Part shown: positions 1 to 7,726 of the stretch, one piece after another
How positions within the stretch are numbered: the stretch's first letter is position 1
How the letters are laid out: each line of letters opens with the position of its first letter
Assembly (NCBI GenBank): GCA_903863295.1
Contig: CAIPBM010000160.1
Coordinates: forward strand, 1 to 46,606
DNA from: an uncultured Verrucomicrobiota bacterium
GTDB lineage: Bacteria > Verrucomicrobiota > Verrucomicrobiia > Methylacidiphilales > UBA1321
Reading direction: 5' to 3'
DNA: 46,606 nt
Translations under genes and position numbers: made by a program
The notes under the pieces: generated by a model
Database searches by the model: none
Seen by the model: only the letters and a program-made list of their open reading frames with translations
Told to the model about the DNA's origin: nothing

Positions 1-318
1 CCGATCGAAATGCGCGTCGGGGCCCTCATCGATTACCGCATTCGCATCCACGGCCTCCCCATTCCCTGGCGTACGCGGATCACGGCGTGGGAACCGCCCC
101 ACCGTTTCATCGATGAGCAAGTCTTCGGCCCCTACCGCCTTTGGGTCCACGAGCACACGTTCCAGTCTCATCCCCAGGGCACCCTCGCCCGCGATCATGT
201 CCGCTACGCGCCTCTTGGTGGCACCCTCCTCAACTGGCTCTTCGTTCGCAAGGACATCGAACGCATTTTCGCCTACCGCGCCGAGGCCCTCACCCGCCAG
301 TTCGGCGTCGCCGCCTAA
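1..318 (+). CDS. SRPBCC (START/cyclase-like) protein, 3' part
   Basis: The reading frame is open from base 1 (P-I-E before the first Met at 10), so the gene begins outside the window. The visible part has the pattern of ligand-binding SRPBCC proteins: a W-R-T-R-I..W-E-P-P-H-R-F strand pair near the start, then F-G-P-Y-R-L-W-x-H-x-H-T-F, a D-x-V-x-Y strand, and a final amphipathic helix ending in R-I-F-A-Y-R. These small cytoplasmic proteins bind hydrophobic ligands; the ligand here cannot be told. It is convergent with lpxA, and a palindrome (333-357) separates the two stops. Family assignment is fairly sure, specific function unknown. Confidence 0.75.
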   Translation, partial: PIEMRVGALIDYRIRIHGLPIPWRTRITAWEPPHRFIDEQVFGPYRLWVHEHTFQSHPQGTLARDHVRYAPLGGTLLNWLFVRKDIERIFAYRAEALTRQFGVAA

Positions 319-332
319 TCCGTAGTTCCCCT

Positions 333-384
333 CGTTCCCAAGTTGCACTTGGGAACGCCCCTGTCTGCGCAACTTCGTTGCTCA
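333..384. repeat. Family A palindrome (copy A1) plus a short second hairpin
   Basis: A perfect 11-bp inverted repeat (CGTTCCCAAGT / ACTTGGGAACG) with a 3-nt loop occupies 333-357. A linker and a second small hairpin, GCAAC-TTC-GTTGC, follow and end at the lpxA stop codon. The element lies between two convergent genes, so it may work as a two-way terminator. The same 25-bp palindrome recurs at 1336, 15521, 15987, 25795, 32711, 33923 and 46549. Confidence 0.9.
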
Positions 385-1185
385 ATCCTCATCGTCGCCG
401 GCCCCGCGTCCATGATCCCGGCAAATCCCCCGCTTGGAGGCCGCCACAAATTCGACCAGTTGCGCAATCTCCGGCAAATGAAATTTCCCCCGCAATTCCG
501 CCAGCGCCTGCCCGACATTTAAATCCGACCGGCAGAGCAACTCATACGCCGCCTGGATCGCCCGCCGCGTCTCATGGGAAAATCCCGCCCGCCGCAGCCC
601 GATGCGATTGATCCCGCTCACCTGGTTCGTCGCCACCGCCATGAAGTAGGGCGGCACATCCTTGCCCAGCCGCGTCCCTCCCCGCGTGATCGCATACGCA
701 CCAATCCGCACATGCTGGTGCACCACCGTCGCACCGCCCATGAACACGCGATCCCCCACCTGCACATACCCGGCCAGCAACGTGTTGTTCGCCAACACCG
801 CATGATGGCCGATTCGCACATCATGTCCCAAATGCACCCCGCCCATCAAAAAATTGTCGTTGCCCACCACCGTCGCCGTCCCCTCCTTCGACGCCCGATG
901 AATCGTCACATACTCGCGAATCTTGTTCCCTGAGCCGATCTCCACCCAAGTGCGCCCGCCCTTGTAACCATAATCCTGCGGCTCCGCCCCGATCACCGCA
1001 CCGTAACCGATCTGGTTATGCGGCCCGATCAGCGATCCCCCACAAATCACCGCGTGCGCCCGCACCTCCGTGTAATCGCCAATCACGCACCCCTGCTCAA
1101 TAATCGCATAAGGTCCCACCTTCACCTCGACACCCAGGTTGGTGGAGGGATCAACAATGGCCGTCGGATGAATCTGCGTACTCAT
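382..1185 (-). CDS. lpxA: Acyl-ACP--UDP-N-acetylglucosamine O-acyltransferase
   Basis: First step of lipid A synthesis: transfers a hydroxyacyl chain from ACP to the 3-OH of UDP-GlcNAc in the cytoplasm. The 267-residue protein has an N-terminal left-handed beta helix of hexapeptide repeats (I-G-x-x-x-x pattern, about residues 5-190) and a C-terminal helical part (about 195-267). H121 in H-L-G-H-D matches the catalytic His of the family (H125 in E. coli). I start at the ATG at 1185 rather than the upstream one at 1209 because M-S-T-Q-I-H-P-T-A-I-V-D is the usual LpxA beginning and an AGGGG sits just before it. No other lipid A gene is adjacent. The stop codon abuts repeat A1. Confidence 0.93.
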   Translation of the reverse strand: MSTQIHPTAIVDPSTNLGVEVKVGPYAIIEQGCVIGDYTEVRAHAVICGGSLIGPHNQIGYGAVIGAEPQDYGYKGGRTWVEIGSGNKIREYVTIHRASKEGTATVVGNDNFLMGGVHLGHDVRIGHHAVLANNTLLAGYVQVGDRVFMGGATVVHQHVRIGAYAITRGGTRLGKDVPPYFMAVATNQVSGINRIGLRRAGFSHETRRAIQAAYELLCRSDLNVGQALAELRGKFHLPEIAQLVEFVAASKRGICRDHGRGAGDDED

Positions 1186-1241
1186 GCCCCTAATGTAGCC
1201 ACAGCCCATCCCCCTCGCACTCCAATTCCGCGGCCTCAGAG

Positions 1242-1490
1242 GTAGCCGCCGATGTCACTATCGGCGGATGCCTTCCTGCCTCCGGTAGTCGTCGCACGCC
1301 GCGCAACGGGTCGCGTAAGCGACTCCCTTTTCCCTCGTTCCCAAGTTGCACTTGGGAACGCCCCTGTCCCCGCAACTCCGTTGCCCGAGCTAGCTCCACG
1401 TGAAGCAATACCTCTAGCAAGGTTGAATGCCTATCCTTCAGAAACCAGCATTCCGTTAATTTGGCAAAAATTCCGTTAATTCCGTCAAAA
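1242..1490. repeat. Composite repeat array in the radC-lpxA gap (families K, S, A2, C1)
   Basis: This gap of about 310 bp (1186-1496) holds no gene. In order it contains a K palindrome (1242-1270, CCGCCGAT / ATCGGCGG), a degenerate GTCGC-type hairpin, a GTCGCGTAAGCGAC hairpin, palindrome A2 (1336-1360) with its GCAAC-TCC-GTTGC follower, and copies of the ATTCCGTTAATTCCGTCA motif (family C, 1451-1490) ending near the radC stop. The module order matches the arrays in the prophage. Confidence 0.85.
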
Positions 1491-1496
1491 AACAAC

Positions 1497-2192
1497 TCAC
1501 AACAACCCCTCATCCTTAAAACTAAAATAATTCTTCTCAATCCCCGCGTGCGGCGCCCCCAAAATCACGTGATCCAGCAACTCAATCTGCATCAACTCCC
1601 CCGCCTGCTTCATCCGCCGCGTCACCAGCTTGTCCGCATCAGAAGGCAGCGGATTCCCCGAAGGATGATTGTGCACCAGGATCACCGCATGCGCCTGCCG
1701 CGCCAACGCCGGACGCAGCGCCTCCCGCGGATGAAACAGACTCTCATTCAACGTCCCCTTCGTGACCTCCTCCACCGCCAGCACCTTGTGCTTCGTGTTC
1801 AGGCAGATCACCCGCAAGCTCTCGTAATCAAGCAGCCGCATCTCCTCGCCCAGCAGCCGCGCCACATCCACCGGCGATTCAATCGCCCGCGCCTCCGCTT
1901 CCGTCCGCGCCAATCGCGCCGCCAGGGCAAACGCCGCCTTCAGCTCAATCGCTTTCGCCTCGCCGACGCCCTTCACGCGCATCAACTCCCCAATCGGCGC
2001 GCGACTCAACGCCTCCAGCGATCCAAAATGAGCCAGTAAAAATTCCGCCAGCGCGATCACGGGCCGCTCTTTCGTCCCCGTCCGCAAAAGAATCGCGATC
2101 AACTCCGCCGTCTTGAGACTTTGCGCCCCTTGATTCATCAGCCTCTCCCGCGGCCGCTCCGCCGGAGGCACTTCGCGCATCGTCGAGGTCAT
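1497..2192 (-). CDS. radC: RadC family protein (JAMM/MPN+ domain)
   Basis: The 231-residue protein has an N-terminal helix-hairpin-helix part (L-M-R-V-K-G-V-G-E-A-K, about 70-80) and a C-terminal MPN+ domain. The metal-binding set is visible: H174 and H176 in H-N-H-P-S-G and D187 in P-S-D-A-D. Despite its name, a DNA repair role for RadC is doubtful in the literature and its substrate is unknown. I choose the ATG at 2192, since the longer frame to 2306 runs into the 3' end of the HNH gene with no similarity to RadC N-termini; ATG at 2180 is also possible. The stop follows a family C repeat. Confidence 0.92.
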   Translation of the reverse strand: MTSTMREVPPAERPRERLMNQGAQSLKTAELIAILLRTGTKERPVIALAEFLLAHFGSLEALSRAPIGELMRVKGVGEAKAIELKAAFALAARLARTEAEARAIESPVDVARLLGEEMRLLDYESLRVICLNTKHKVLAVEEVTKGTLNESLFHPREALRPALARQAHAVILVHNHPSGNPLPSDADKLVTRRMKQAGELMQIELLDHVILGAPHAGIEKNYFSFKDEGLL

Positions 2193-2259
2193 GGTTACAT
2201 CCAGCGTAAGATGTTTTATTGCGATACGCAATAATCTCAAAGTCGATTCGAATTTGGAT

Positions 2260-2889
2260 TCAAGGAAACCTTTCGAGCCCATCCCATGACGAATGAACGG
2301 GTTCACGTTTCCGCGGATCCATCAGACCCACTTCTTCAAGCGTGTAGTTCATGCGGCCAAAGTTGCAAGGCGCACAAGTGATGACGACATTATCCAAGTC
2401 ATTATTTCCACCTCGGGCATGTGGCAACAGATGGTCGTATTGTAACCACATGGCTTGAAAAGCAGCGTGCTGCTTTTCATTCTTGGATTCCCAGCTTAGC
2501 AAGTCCGGATAGAATTCTTTGATTCGATTGCGAATTTCCATTCGTATCACGGGTATTCCACAAAATCTACAGTGATAGCCGTCTCTCTGATGCAACTTGC
2601 CCTTCTCTGCCAATGTTGGCATCCGTACCTTGATACGTTGCTCCTTGGAAAAGATCGGCGGAGCCTCTGGAACAATACGGCGTTTTACATAAGGACTATT
2701 CTTGCCCCAAAGCGATTCCGTCCATGCTCTGATCACTGGCATATCAGTTCGAAGAATCAGTTCTTTAACCAAATTTGTTCGTCCCGCGAGATGGGCGACT
2801 ATCGCCTCATCTAAGTAAAAAGCCGCCTCAAAAATTTCAGGGATCGGGGCTCTAAGGCATGGGCGAAAAGCCAGCTCTTCGGTTTCCAT
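2260..2889 (-). CDS. HNH endonuclease domain protein
   Basis: The 209-residue protein has an HNH domain in its second half: Y-H-C-R-F-C-G (zinc CxxC), Y-D-H-L-L-P-H-A-R-G-G-N-N-D-L-D-N, then C-A-P-C-N. This is the arrangement of McrA/HNH5-like nucleases that cut DNA with a single metal. The N-terminal 90 residues are not recognised. Its base composition is clearly more AT-rich than the genes on each side, and it sits between radC and hflX with no operon partner. Both point to recent acquisition, perhaps as a homing or defence nuclease. No cognate methylase or inhibitor is nearby. Confidence 0.82.
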   Translation of the reverse strand: METEELAFRPCLRAPIPEIFEAAFYLDEAIVAHLAGRTNLVKELILRTDMPVIRAWTESLWGKNSPYVKRRIVPEAPPIFSKEQRIKVRMPTLAEKGKLHQRDGYHCRFCGIPVIRMEIRNRIKEFYPDLLSWESKNEKQHAAFQAMWLQYDHLLPHARGGNNDLDNVVITCAPCNFGRMNYTLEEVGLMDPRKREPVHSSWDGLERFP

Positions 2890-2920
2890 TTTGGCTAAAG
2901 TTTTAACAGATTTCGTCCAC

Positions 2921-4330
2921 TCACTTATTCCGATGCGCCAACGGATGCCGTTTCGCCCGGCTATCCTTGATCTTCTTCACGCCCGCCTCACTGAATTCGT
3001 CCTCCACCGTCACCGGAGCCAGCGTCGGCAGATCAAAATCGCCCTCCTCATCCGCCACGAGGTACGGCTTGATCTTTCCCTGCAACTGCGGCGGCACATG
3101 CGCCGTCAGCACAATCTTGTCATCCTGGTAACTCAAATCGAGCACACGTCCCACCCGGTGCAATTCCGCCACCAAGGCCGTCAGGTGATTTGGCAACGCC
3201 AGCTTCACCCGCAGCCGCCACGATTTCACCTGGTGCTCAATCTCCTCCAGCAATTGCGGCATCCCTTCGCCCGTCACGGCGGAAATCGCCACGCTGTTCG
3301 GATGCTTGTGCAGCGCAAATTCAACCAGCGCCGGATTCGTCACCCGGTCGACCTTGTTGAACACCACCACCATCTGCTTGCCCCAGGCATTGAGCTCTTC
3401 CAGCACCGTCTGCACCGCTTCCATCTGCTGCTCGTAAAGCGGATGACTCAAATCGACGACATGCAGCAAAAGATCCGCTTCGGCGACCTCTTCCAGCGTC
3501 GCCTTGAACGATTCGATGAGATGGTGCGGCAACTGTTTTAGAAATCCGACCGTGTCCGTCAGCAGCAGCTTCTGCTTGTTCGGCAAAACGAATTGCCGCG
3601 TCGTCGGGTCCAGCGTCGCGAAGAGCTGATCCGCCGCGTAAACCTCCGAGTGGGTCATGCGATTCAGCAGCGTCGATTTCCCCGCATTCGTATAACCGAC
3701 AAACGAGACAATCGGCCAGTGTTGCCGCAATCGGCCCGCGCGCTGCGTGCTCCGTTGCTGCCGCACTTCATCCAGTTCCCGCGAAAGCCGCGCGATCTTG
3801 TCCGTCACGCGACGTCTATCCACTTCAAGCTGCGTTTCACCCGGGCCCCGCGTCCCGATGCCGCCGCTCTGCCGCGACAAGTGGGTCCACATGCCGGTCA
3901 ATCGCGGCAGCAGATACTGCAGTTGCGCCAGTTCGATCTGCAGCTTGCCGTCCTTCGACTTCGCACGCTGCGCAAAAATATCAAGAATGAGCTGCGTCCG
4001 GTCGAGAATCTTCCGCTCGAAAACTTTTTCCAGATTGCGGCTCTGCGCGGGACTCAACTCGTCATTGAAAATCACCGTGCCGATGTTCTCCTTCTTGCAC
4101 ACCTCGGCCAGTTCGTTCGCCTTGCCCGGCCCGATGTAATAGGCCGCCGTGGGTGAGGGCCGCCGCTGGATCGCCGTGTCGACGACTTCACCGCCCGCGC
4201 TCTTCACCAGTTCGCCCAGTTCCTGCAGCGATTCCGCGTGATCCCATTTGCTTTCCTCGGGTAATTCAAGCCCCACCAAAAGGGCGCGCTCATTGCCGGG
4301 CGGCGGAGAAGTCAGGTGGGACGCTTTCAA
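2921..4330 (-). CDS. hflX: GTPase HflX
   Basis: Ribosome-associated GTPase that splits stalled or heat-stressed 70S ribosomes. The 469-residue product shows the HflX N-terminal domain (Y-Y-I-G-P-G-K, F-N-D-E-L-S-P-A-Q, R-T-Q-L-I-L-D-I-F, and G-G-I-G-T-R-G-P-G-E-T-Q around 156-168), then the G domain: G1 G-Y-T-N-A-G-K-S-T at 212-220, G3 D-T-V-G-F-L near 259 and G4 N-K-V-D near 325. The start is a TTG whose bases overlap the TGA of miaA (TTGA), so translation is probably coupled. The miaA-hflX pairing also occurs in proteobacteria. Confidence 0.95.
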   Translation of the reverse strand: MKASHLTSPPPGNERALLVGLELPEESKWDHAESLQELGELVKSAGGEVVDTAIQRRPSPTAAYYIGPGKANELAEVCKKENIGTVIFNDELSPAQSRNLEKVFERKILDRTQLILDIFAQRAKSKDGKLQIELAQLQYLLPRLTGMWTHLSRQSGGIGTRGPGETQLEVDRRRVTDKIARLSRELDEVRQQRSTQRAGRLRQHWPIVSFVGYTNAGKSTLLNRMTHSEVYAADQLFATLDPTTRQFVLPNKQKLLLTDTVGFLKQLPHHLIESFKATLEEVAEADLLLHVVDLSHPLYEQQMEAVQTVLEELNAWGKQMVVVFNKVDRVTNPALVEFALHKHPNSVAISAVTGEGMPQLLEEIEHQVKSWRLRVKLALPNHLTALVAELHRVGRVLDLSYQDDKIVLTAHVPPQLQGKIKPYLVADEEGDFDLPTLAPVTVEDEFSEAGVKKIKDSRAKRHPLAHRNK

Positions 4331-5274
4331 GGCAGGAGTGGCAGGGCCGCGGAAAGGGGCTGTGTGCCGGAGAGCATGATTTCCTTAACGCTAAGCTCCC
4401 TCCGGAACCAAGTCAACTGGCGCTTCGCATACTGACGCGTCGCCACAAGAATGTCACTTTTGACCTCATCCCCGTTGGCCCGGGCTACTTGTTGCCCGGG
4501 CGCGCTCCGCGCGCAGGAAGCGATCTCCCCCGCAATCTCCCGGTACCCAATCCCCGCAAACCCGCGCACCGTCTCCAATCCATACCGCGCCACCAACCCC
4601 CGCACCTCCTCCACCCACCCCTGGTTAAACATCTCCTCCACCCGCGCCTCAATCCTCTGCGCCAATTCCCCCTTCGAGCGCTGAATCCAGTACGCCGTGA
4701 ACTCCGGCACCAGCGGCTCCGGCGTTTCCCTTTGCCAATCCAGCAGCGACCGCCCCGTCGTCTCCATCACCTCAATCGCGCGAATCAACCGTCGCGGATT
4801 CGAGCCATCCAGCCCCTCCAAAATCACCGGGTCAATTCCCCGCAAACGTTCCCGCAACGCCTCCGTCGTCAACCCATTCAGCTCCGCCCGCAATTCCTCG
4901 GGTCCTTGCGGTGCCTCGCAAAGCCCCTGTGTCAACGCCCGGAAATAGAGCCCGGTTCCGCCGACAATAATCACCGGTCGACCCGCCTCCCGCTGCTCTT
5001 GCAGGAAAGCCTCCGCATGCTTCAGGTAGTGGGCCACGTCAAAACCCGCGCCAAACTCCACCAGGTCCAGCCCCCCATGCGGCATCTCCGCCCGCTCTGC
5101 CGCCGACGGCTTGCTCGTCCCAATATCCGCCCCGCGATAAACCTGCATCGCATCCATGGCCAGGATCGCCGCACCCGTTGCCCGCGCCAGCTCCATCGCT
5201 GCCGCGCTCTTCCCCACGCCGGTCGCCCCCACTAAAAAAAGCGGGCCGGAAGTAGCCTTCAAATCAATCGCCAT
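4327..5274 (-). CDS. miaA: tRNA dimethylallyltransferase with an in-frame repeat insert
   Basis: Adds the dimethylallyl group to N6 of A37 in tRNAs reading UNN codons. The 315-residue protein has the P-loop G-A-T-G-V-G-K-S (16-23), D-A-M-Q-V-Y-R-G-A-D-I-G-T-S-K-P (41-56), G-G-T-G-L-Y and the C-terminal A-T-R-Q-Y-A-K-R-Q-L-T-W-F. Residues 252-266 (ASCARSAPGQQVARA) are encoded by a 48-bp double-hairpin repeat (4475-4522). They sit between G-Y-R-E-I and A-T-R-Q, where other MiaA proteins have a short variable link. An identical peptide occurs in the phage terminase. The enzyme probably tolerates the insert. First gene of the miaA-hflX pair, divergent from the acyltransferase at 5369. Confidence 0.95.
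   Translation of the reverse strand: MAIDLKATSGPLFLVGATGVGKSAAAMELARATGAAILAMDAMQVYRGADIGTSKPSAAERAEMPHGGLDLVEFGAGFDVAHYLKHAEAFLQEQREAGRPVIIVGGTGLYFRALTQGLCEAPQGPEELRAELNGLTTEALRERLRGIDPVILEGLDGSNPRRLIRAIEVMETTGRSLLDWQRETPEPLVPEFTAYWIQRSKGELAQRIEARVEEMFNQGWVEEVRGLVARYGLETVRGFAGIGYREIAGEIASCARSAPGQQVARANGDEVKSDILVATRQYAKRQLTWFRRELSVKEIMLSGTQPLSAALPLLP
4475..4522 (+). repeat. Family E double-hairpin element (E1) inside miaA
   Basis: Layout on the + strand: TTGG, CCCGGGC-TACTTGTT-GCCCGGG, CGCGC-TCC-GCGCG, CAGGAAGCG. It is 48 bp, a multiple of three, and read through in frame by miaA. Identical in its core to 22557-22604 (inside the terminase) and related to the intergenic copy at 18707-18754. 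Confidence 0.92.
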
Positions 5275-5368
5275 GCCCTGAAAAGATACGGTAATAAACC
5301 ATGAACACGAGTGGGAACCATTCCCAAATTGTGGAAAATCAGTAAGCTGAACGCCCTGCTTCCTGCTT
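5275..5368. promoter_or_regulatory. Divergent intergenic region miaA / acyltransferase
   Basis: These 94 bp separate the miaA start (leftward) from the acyltransferase start (rightward), so promoters for both must lie here or overlap the genes. It is locally AT-rich (around 5280-5345). I could not single out a convincing -35/-10 pair. Confidence 0.4.
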
Positions 5369-6325
5369 ATGCGACCTTACCTCATCCGCCGCTGGCTGAC
5401 CGATGTCGTCCTCCCCCTTTTCTTGCGGCCACTGGTCGCCTTCGGTCGCGCCATTGAAAAAGGACTCGGCCCCCGTCCTGCGTTCTGGCTCCTCTCGCCG
5501 GTACTCCTCATCGACTTCCTCCGCCGCCTCCCCGATTTCAATTACTTCCAGCGCCTTCGCTCCCAGTTGCCCAGTTCCATTTCCCAGCCGCCCGCGTGGC
5601 TCCATTTCTGGGACATGATCCGCACCTGGCAGGAGACCCTGGCGATCTGCCTCCTCTACGATCGTCTCGGCGATCCAGCCTGGACTCAGCGCATCACCGT
5701 CGTCGGTATCATGCCAAACCAGTTACCGGAATGGAGCCATCGCCCCGTTGTCCTCGCCAGCCTCCACTCGGGCGGCTTTGGTCTTTTACGCTACTGGCTC
5801 CGAGCCCGGAACATTCCCACCGCTCTTTTGCTGGCTTATCTCCCCATCATTGTCGGTCCTCTCGCCGCGCGCATTCGCACCGCGGGGGATATCCGTTACC
5901 GTTTGAGCAATATCCCCCACACCATCAGCATCCAGAATGCGCTTCGGGAAGCCATCCGCTTCCTCGTCCCGGGCCGCGCCCTGGTCGTGGCCCTGGATGG
6001 TGGAAAAAAGGCCGACCTTCCTGTCCTCTGTCCGGTGGAGGGAGCCGTCTTCCACCTCAAGGACGGCGCCGTCCGTTTGGCCCAGCGCAACCATGCCCTC
6101 CTCATTCCCGTCTTTGTTCATCGCCTCGCACCTTTCCGCTTTGAGGTTCACTTCGGCTCGCCCGTCCCGGACGATCTTCTGGCGCAAAAGGAATCCCAGC
6201 CCACCATGCAATACCTCGCCACCGCTTTCTGGGATCATCTCCGTCGCGATCCCTACGCCTTCAACTGGACGGTGCTGGAAGGACTGACTCCTGATAAAAT
6301 CGAGGAACGGACGCCATGGCCTTAA
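5369..6325 (+). CDS. LpxL/HtrB-like lysophospholipid acyltransferase
   Basis: The 318-residue protein resembles the lipid A acyltransferase-like family: an N-terminal hydrophobic stretch (A-F-W-L-L-S-P-V-L-L-I-D-F-L), V-V-L-A-S-L-H-S-G-G-F-G-L-L in place of the usual HxxxxD-type block, a central V-V-A-L-D-G-G-K segment, and L-I-P-V-F-V-H-R matching the family's final strand. It probably acylates a lipid at the inner membrane. The usual H-x4-D/E is not clean (H-S-G-G-F-G), so activity is uncertain. It overlaps the following ketoacyl synthase by 10 bp, implying a two-gene operon in lipid metabolism. Confidence 0.68.
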   Translation: MRPYLIRRWLTDVVLPLFLRPLVAFGRAIEKGLGPRPAFWLLSPVLLIDFLRRLPDFNYFQRLRSQLPSSISQPPAWLHFWDMIRTWQETLAICLLYDRLGDPAWTQRITVVGIMPNQLPEWSHRPVVLASLHSGGFGLLRYWLRARNIPTALLLAYLPIIVGPLAARIRTAGDIRYRLSNIPHTISIQNALREAIRFLVPGRALVVALDGGKKADLPVLCPVEGAVFHLKDGAVRLAQRNHALLIPVFVHRLAPFRFEVHFGSPVPDDLLAQKESQPTMQYLATAFWDHLRRDPYAFNWTVLEGLTPDKIEERTPWP

Positions 6326-7533
6326 ATTCCTCCGCCCCGCAACTCGTCGTTACCGGCCTCGGCAGCATCAGCGCGGCGGGACTCGACATGCCCTCGCTCT
6401 GGAAAAGCGCCCTGGCCGGGACAGCCCAAGTCCAGACCAGGATCGTCCCTCATCTTCCCCGTCCCGTCAGCGTCTATGCGGTGGGCGATCTCCCCCCCAT
6501 CACCGGCTCGGCGCGACGCCTTTTTCGTCCGGCGGATCGCGCCGCCCACCTGGCCTTCGCCGCCGCCCGGGAAGCCTGGCAAGCTGCCGCACTTGATGTC
6601 ACACCCCTCAATCCCTCCCGCATCGGTCTTGTCATCGGCAGTTCCCGCGGCCCGGTCGAAATCCAATCGACCGTGGATCAGGGCGACCGACCTTCCAGCT
6701 CAGCCTACACCAGCTTCTCCTCCATCGCCGGCCTCGTCGCCTCGGCCCTGGGCATTCAAGGTTGCTCCCTGATGACCTCCGCCACCTGTGTGTCCGGGGC
6801 CGCCGCCCTGAAGACCGCCATGCAACTGATCCATTCCGGCGAATTGGACACCGTCCTGGTTGGCGCCGTCGACGCCCCCCTGACCGATTCGCTCATTCGC
6901 CAGTTCGCGGCTACCGGCGTGCTCGCCACGGAAACGGGCCCTCACGCCCTCCGCCCTTTTGACCAGCATCGCACCGGCACCCTCCTCGGCGAGGGCGCGG
7001 CGTTTCTGGTCCTCGAATCCGAAGACGTTGCCCTCCGGCGCGGAGCCTCCATTCGCGGCGTCGTCCAACATGTCGCCCTGGCCTGCGATCCCCATTTCCG
7101 CACGGGTGGGGAGCCCTCCGGCGAGAGCCTGCACCAGACCCTCCAGCGCAGTCTTCATTTCTTGAAGCTCCGGCCGGAACAAATCGACCTGGTGCATCTC
7201 CACGGCACCGCCTCACAGCTCAACGACGTGATGGAAAGCCGTTGCCTCCAAAAAACCTTTGGCCCGGTGGATCGCCAGCCCCTCGCCTGGGCCACCAAGG
7301 GATTAACCGGTCACCCCCTCGGAGCCTCCGCGCTCTTTCAGACCGTCCTCACCCTCGAGGCCATGCGCCATTCGTTCCTTCCCGCCACCGCCAACTGCCT
7401 CCAGCTCGACCCCGCCTGCCCCATCCGCCTCAGCCCCGGTTCCGGCACCGAACAAGCCTTCTCCACCGCCCTCTGCCTCACTTCCGGCTTCTGGGGAAAC
7501 CTCTCCTCCATCCTCCTCAGCCAATATAAATAG
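6316..7533 (+). CDS. Beta-ketoacyl-ACP synthase family (FabF-like)
   Basis: The 405-residue condensing enzyme has the full Cys-His-His triad: C158 in S-A-T-C-V-S-G-A-A, H296 in H-L-H-G-T-A-S and H333 in K-G-L-T-G-H-P-L-G-A-S. It should do a decarboxylating Claisen condensation of malonyl-ACP. The sequence is rather diverged from housekeeping FabF; no acyl carrier protein, FabG or FabZ lies beside it, and its only partner is the overlapping acyltransferase. This suggests a specialised lipid rather than bulk fatty acid synthesis. It is the last host gene before the prophage. Confidence 0.85.
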   Translation: MALNSSAPQLVVTGLGSISAAGLDMPSLWKSALAGTAQVQTRIVPHLPRPVSVYAVGDLPPITGSARRLFRPADRAAHLAFAAAREAWQAAALDVTPLNPSRIGLVIGSSRGPVEIQSTVDQGDRPSSSAYTSFSSIAGLVASALGIQGCSLMTSATCVSGAAALKTAMQLIHSGELDTVLVGAVDAPLTDSLIRQFAATGVLATETGPHALRPFDQHRTGTLLGEGAAFLVLESEDVALRRGASIRGVVQHVALACDPHFRTGGEPSGESLHQTLQRSLHFLKLRPEQIDLVHLHGTASQLNDVMESRCLQKTFGPVDRQPLAWATKGLTGHPLGASALFQTVLTLEAMRHSFLPATANCLQLDPACPIRLSPGSGTEQAFSTALCLTSGFWGNLSSILLSQYK

Positions 7534-7540
7534 CCAGTCA

Positions 7541-7685
7541 AGGTAGCCGTCGCACTCCGTAAGACGGGTCGCGTAAGCGACTCCTTAAAAATCCGTCATC
7601 CTGAGCGAAGCGCAGCGAAGTCGATGGACCTCTAACTATTCATGCCTTCCTGCCCCCTCGTTCCCCGCGAAATTCCATTTCGCGC
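7541..7685. repeat. Composite repeat G1 plus family I palindrome at the left edge of the prophage
   Basis: From left to right: a degenerate GTCGCAC-type hairpin, GTCGCGTAAGCGAC, TCCTTAAAAATCCGTC, the CATCCTGAGC module, GGACCTCTAACTATT (to 7640), and the palindrome CGCGAAAT-TCC-ATTTCGCG (7666-7684). The array fills the 193-bp gap between the ketoacyl synthase stop and the stop of the last prophage gene. No att-like direct repeat was identified. Confidence 0.85.
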
Positions 7686-7726
7686 CAAACCGTCGCACGA
7701 AGTGCGACGGCTGGCCCCCCATCATT

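Noticed and set aside
4153-5235. Long rightward open frame opposite miaA
   Set aside because: Arg/Pro-rich shadow frame; miaA on the other strand has every family motif.
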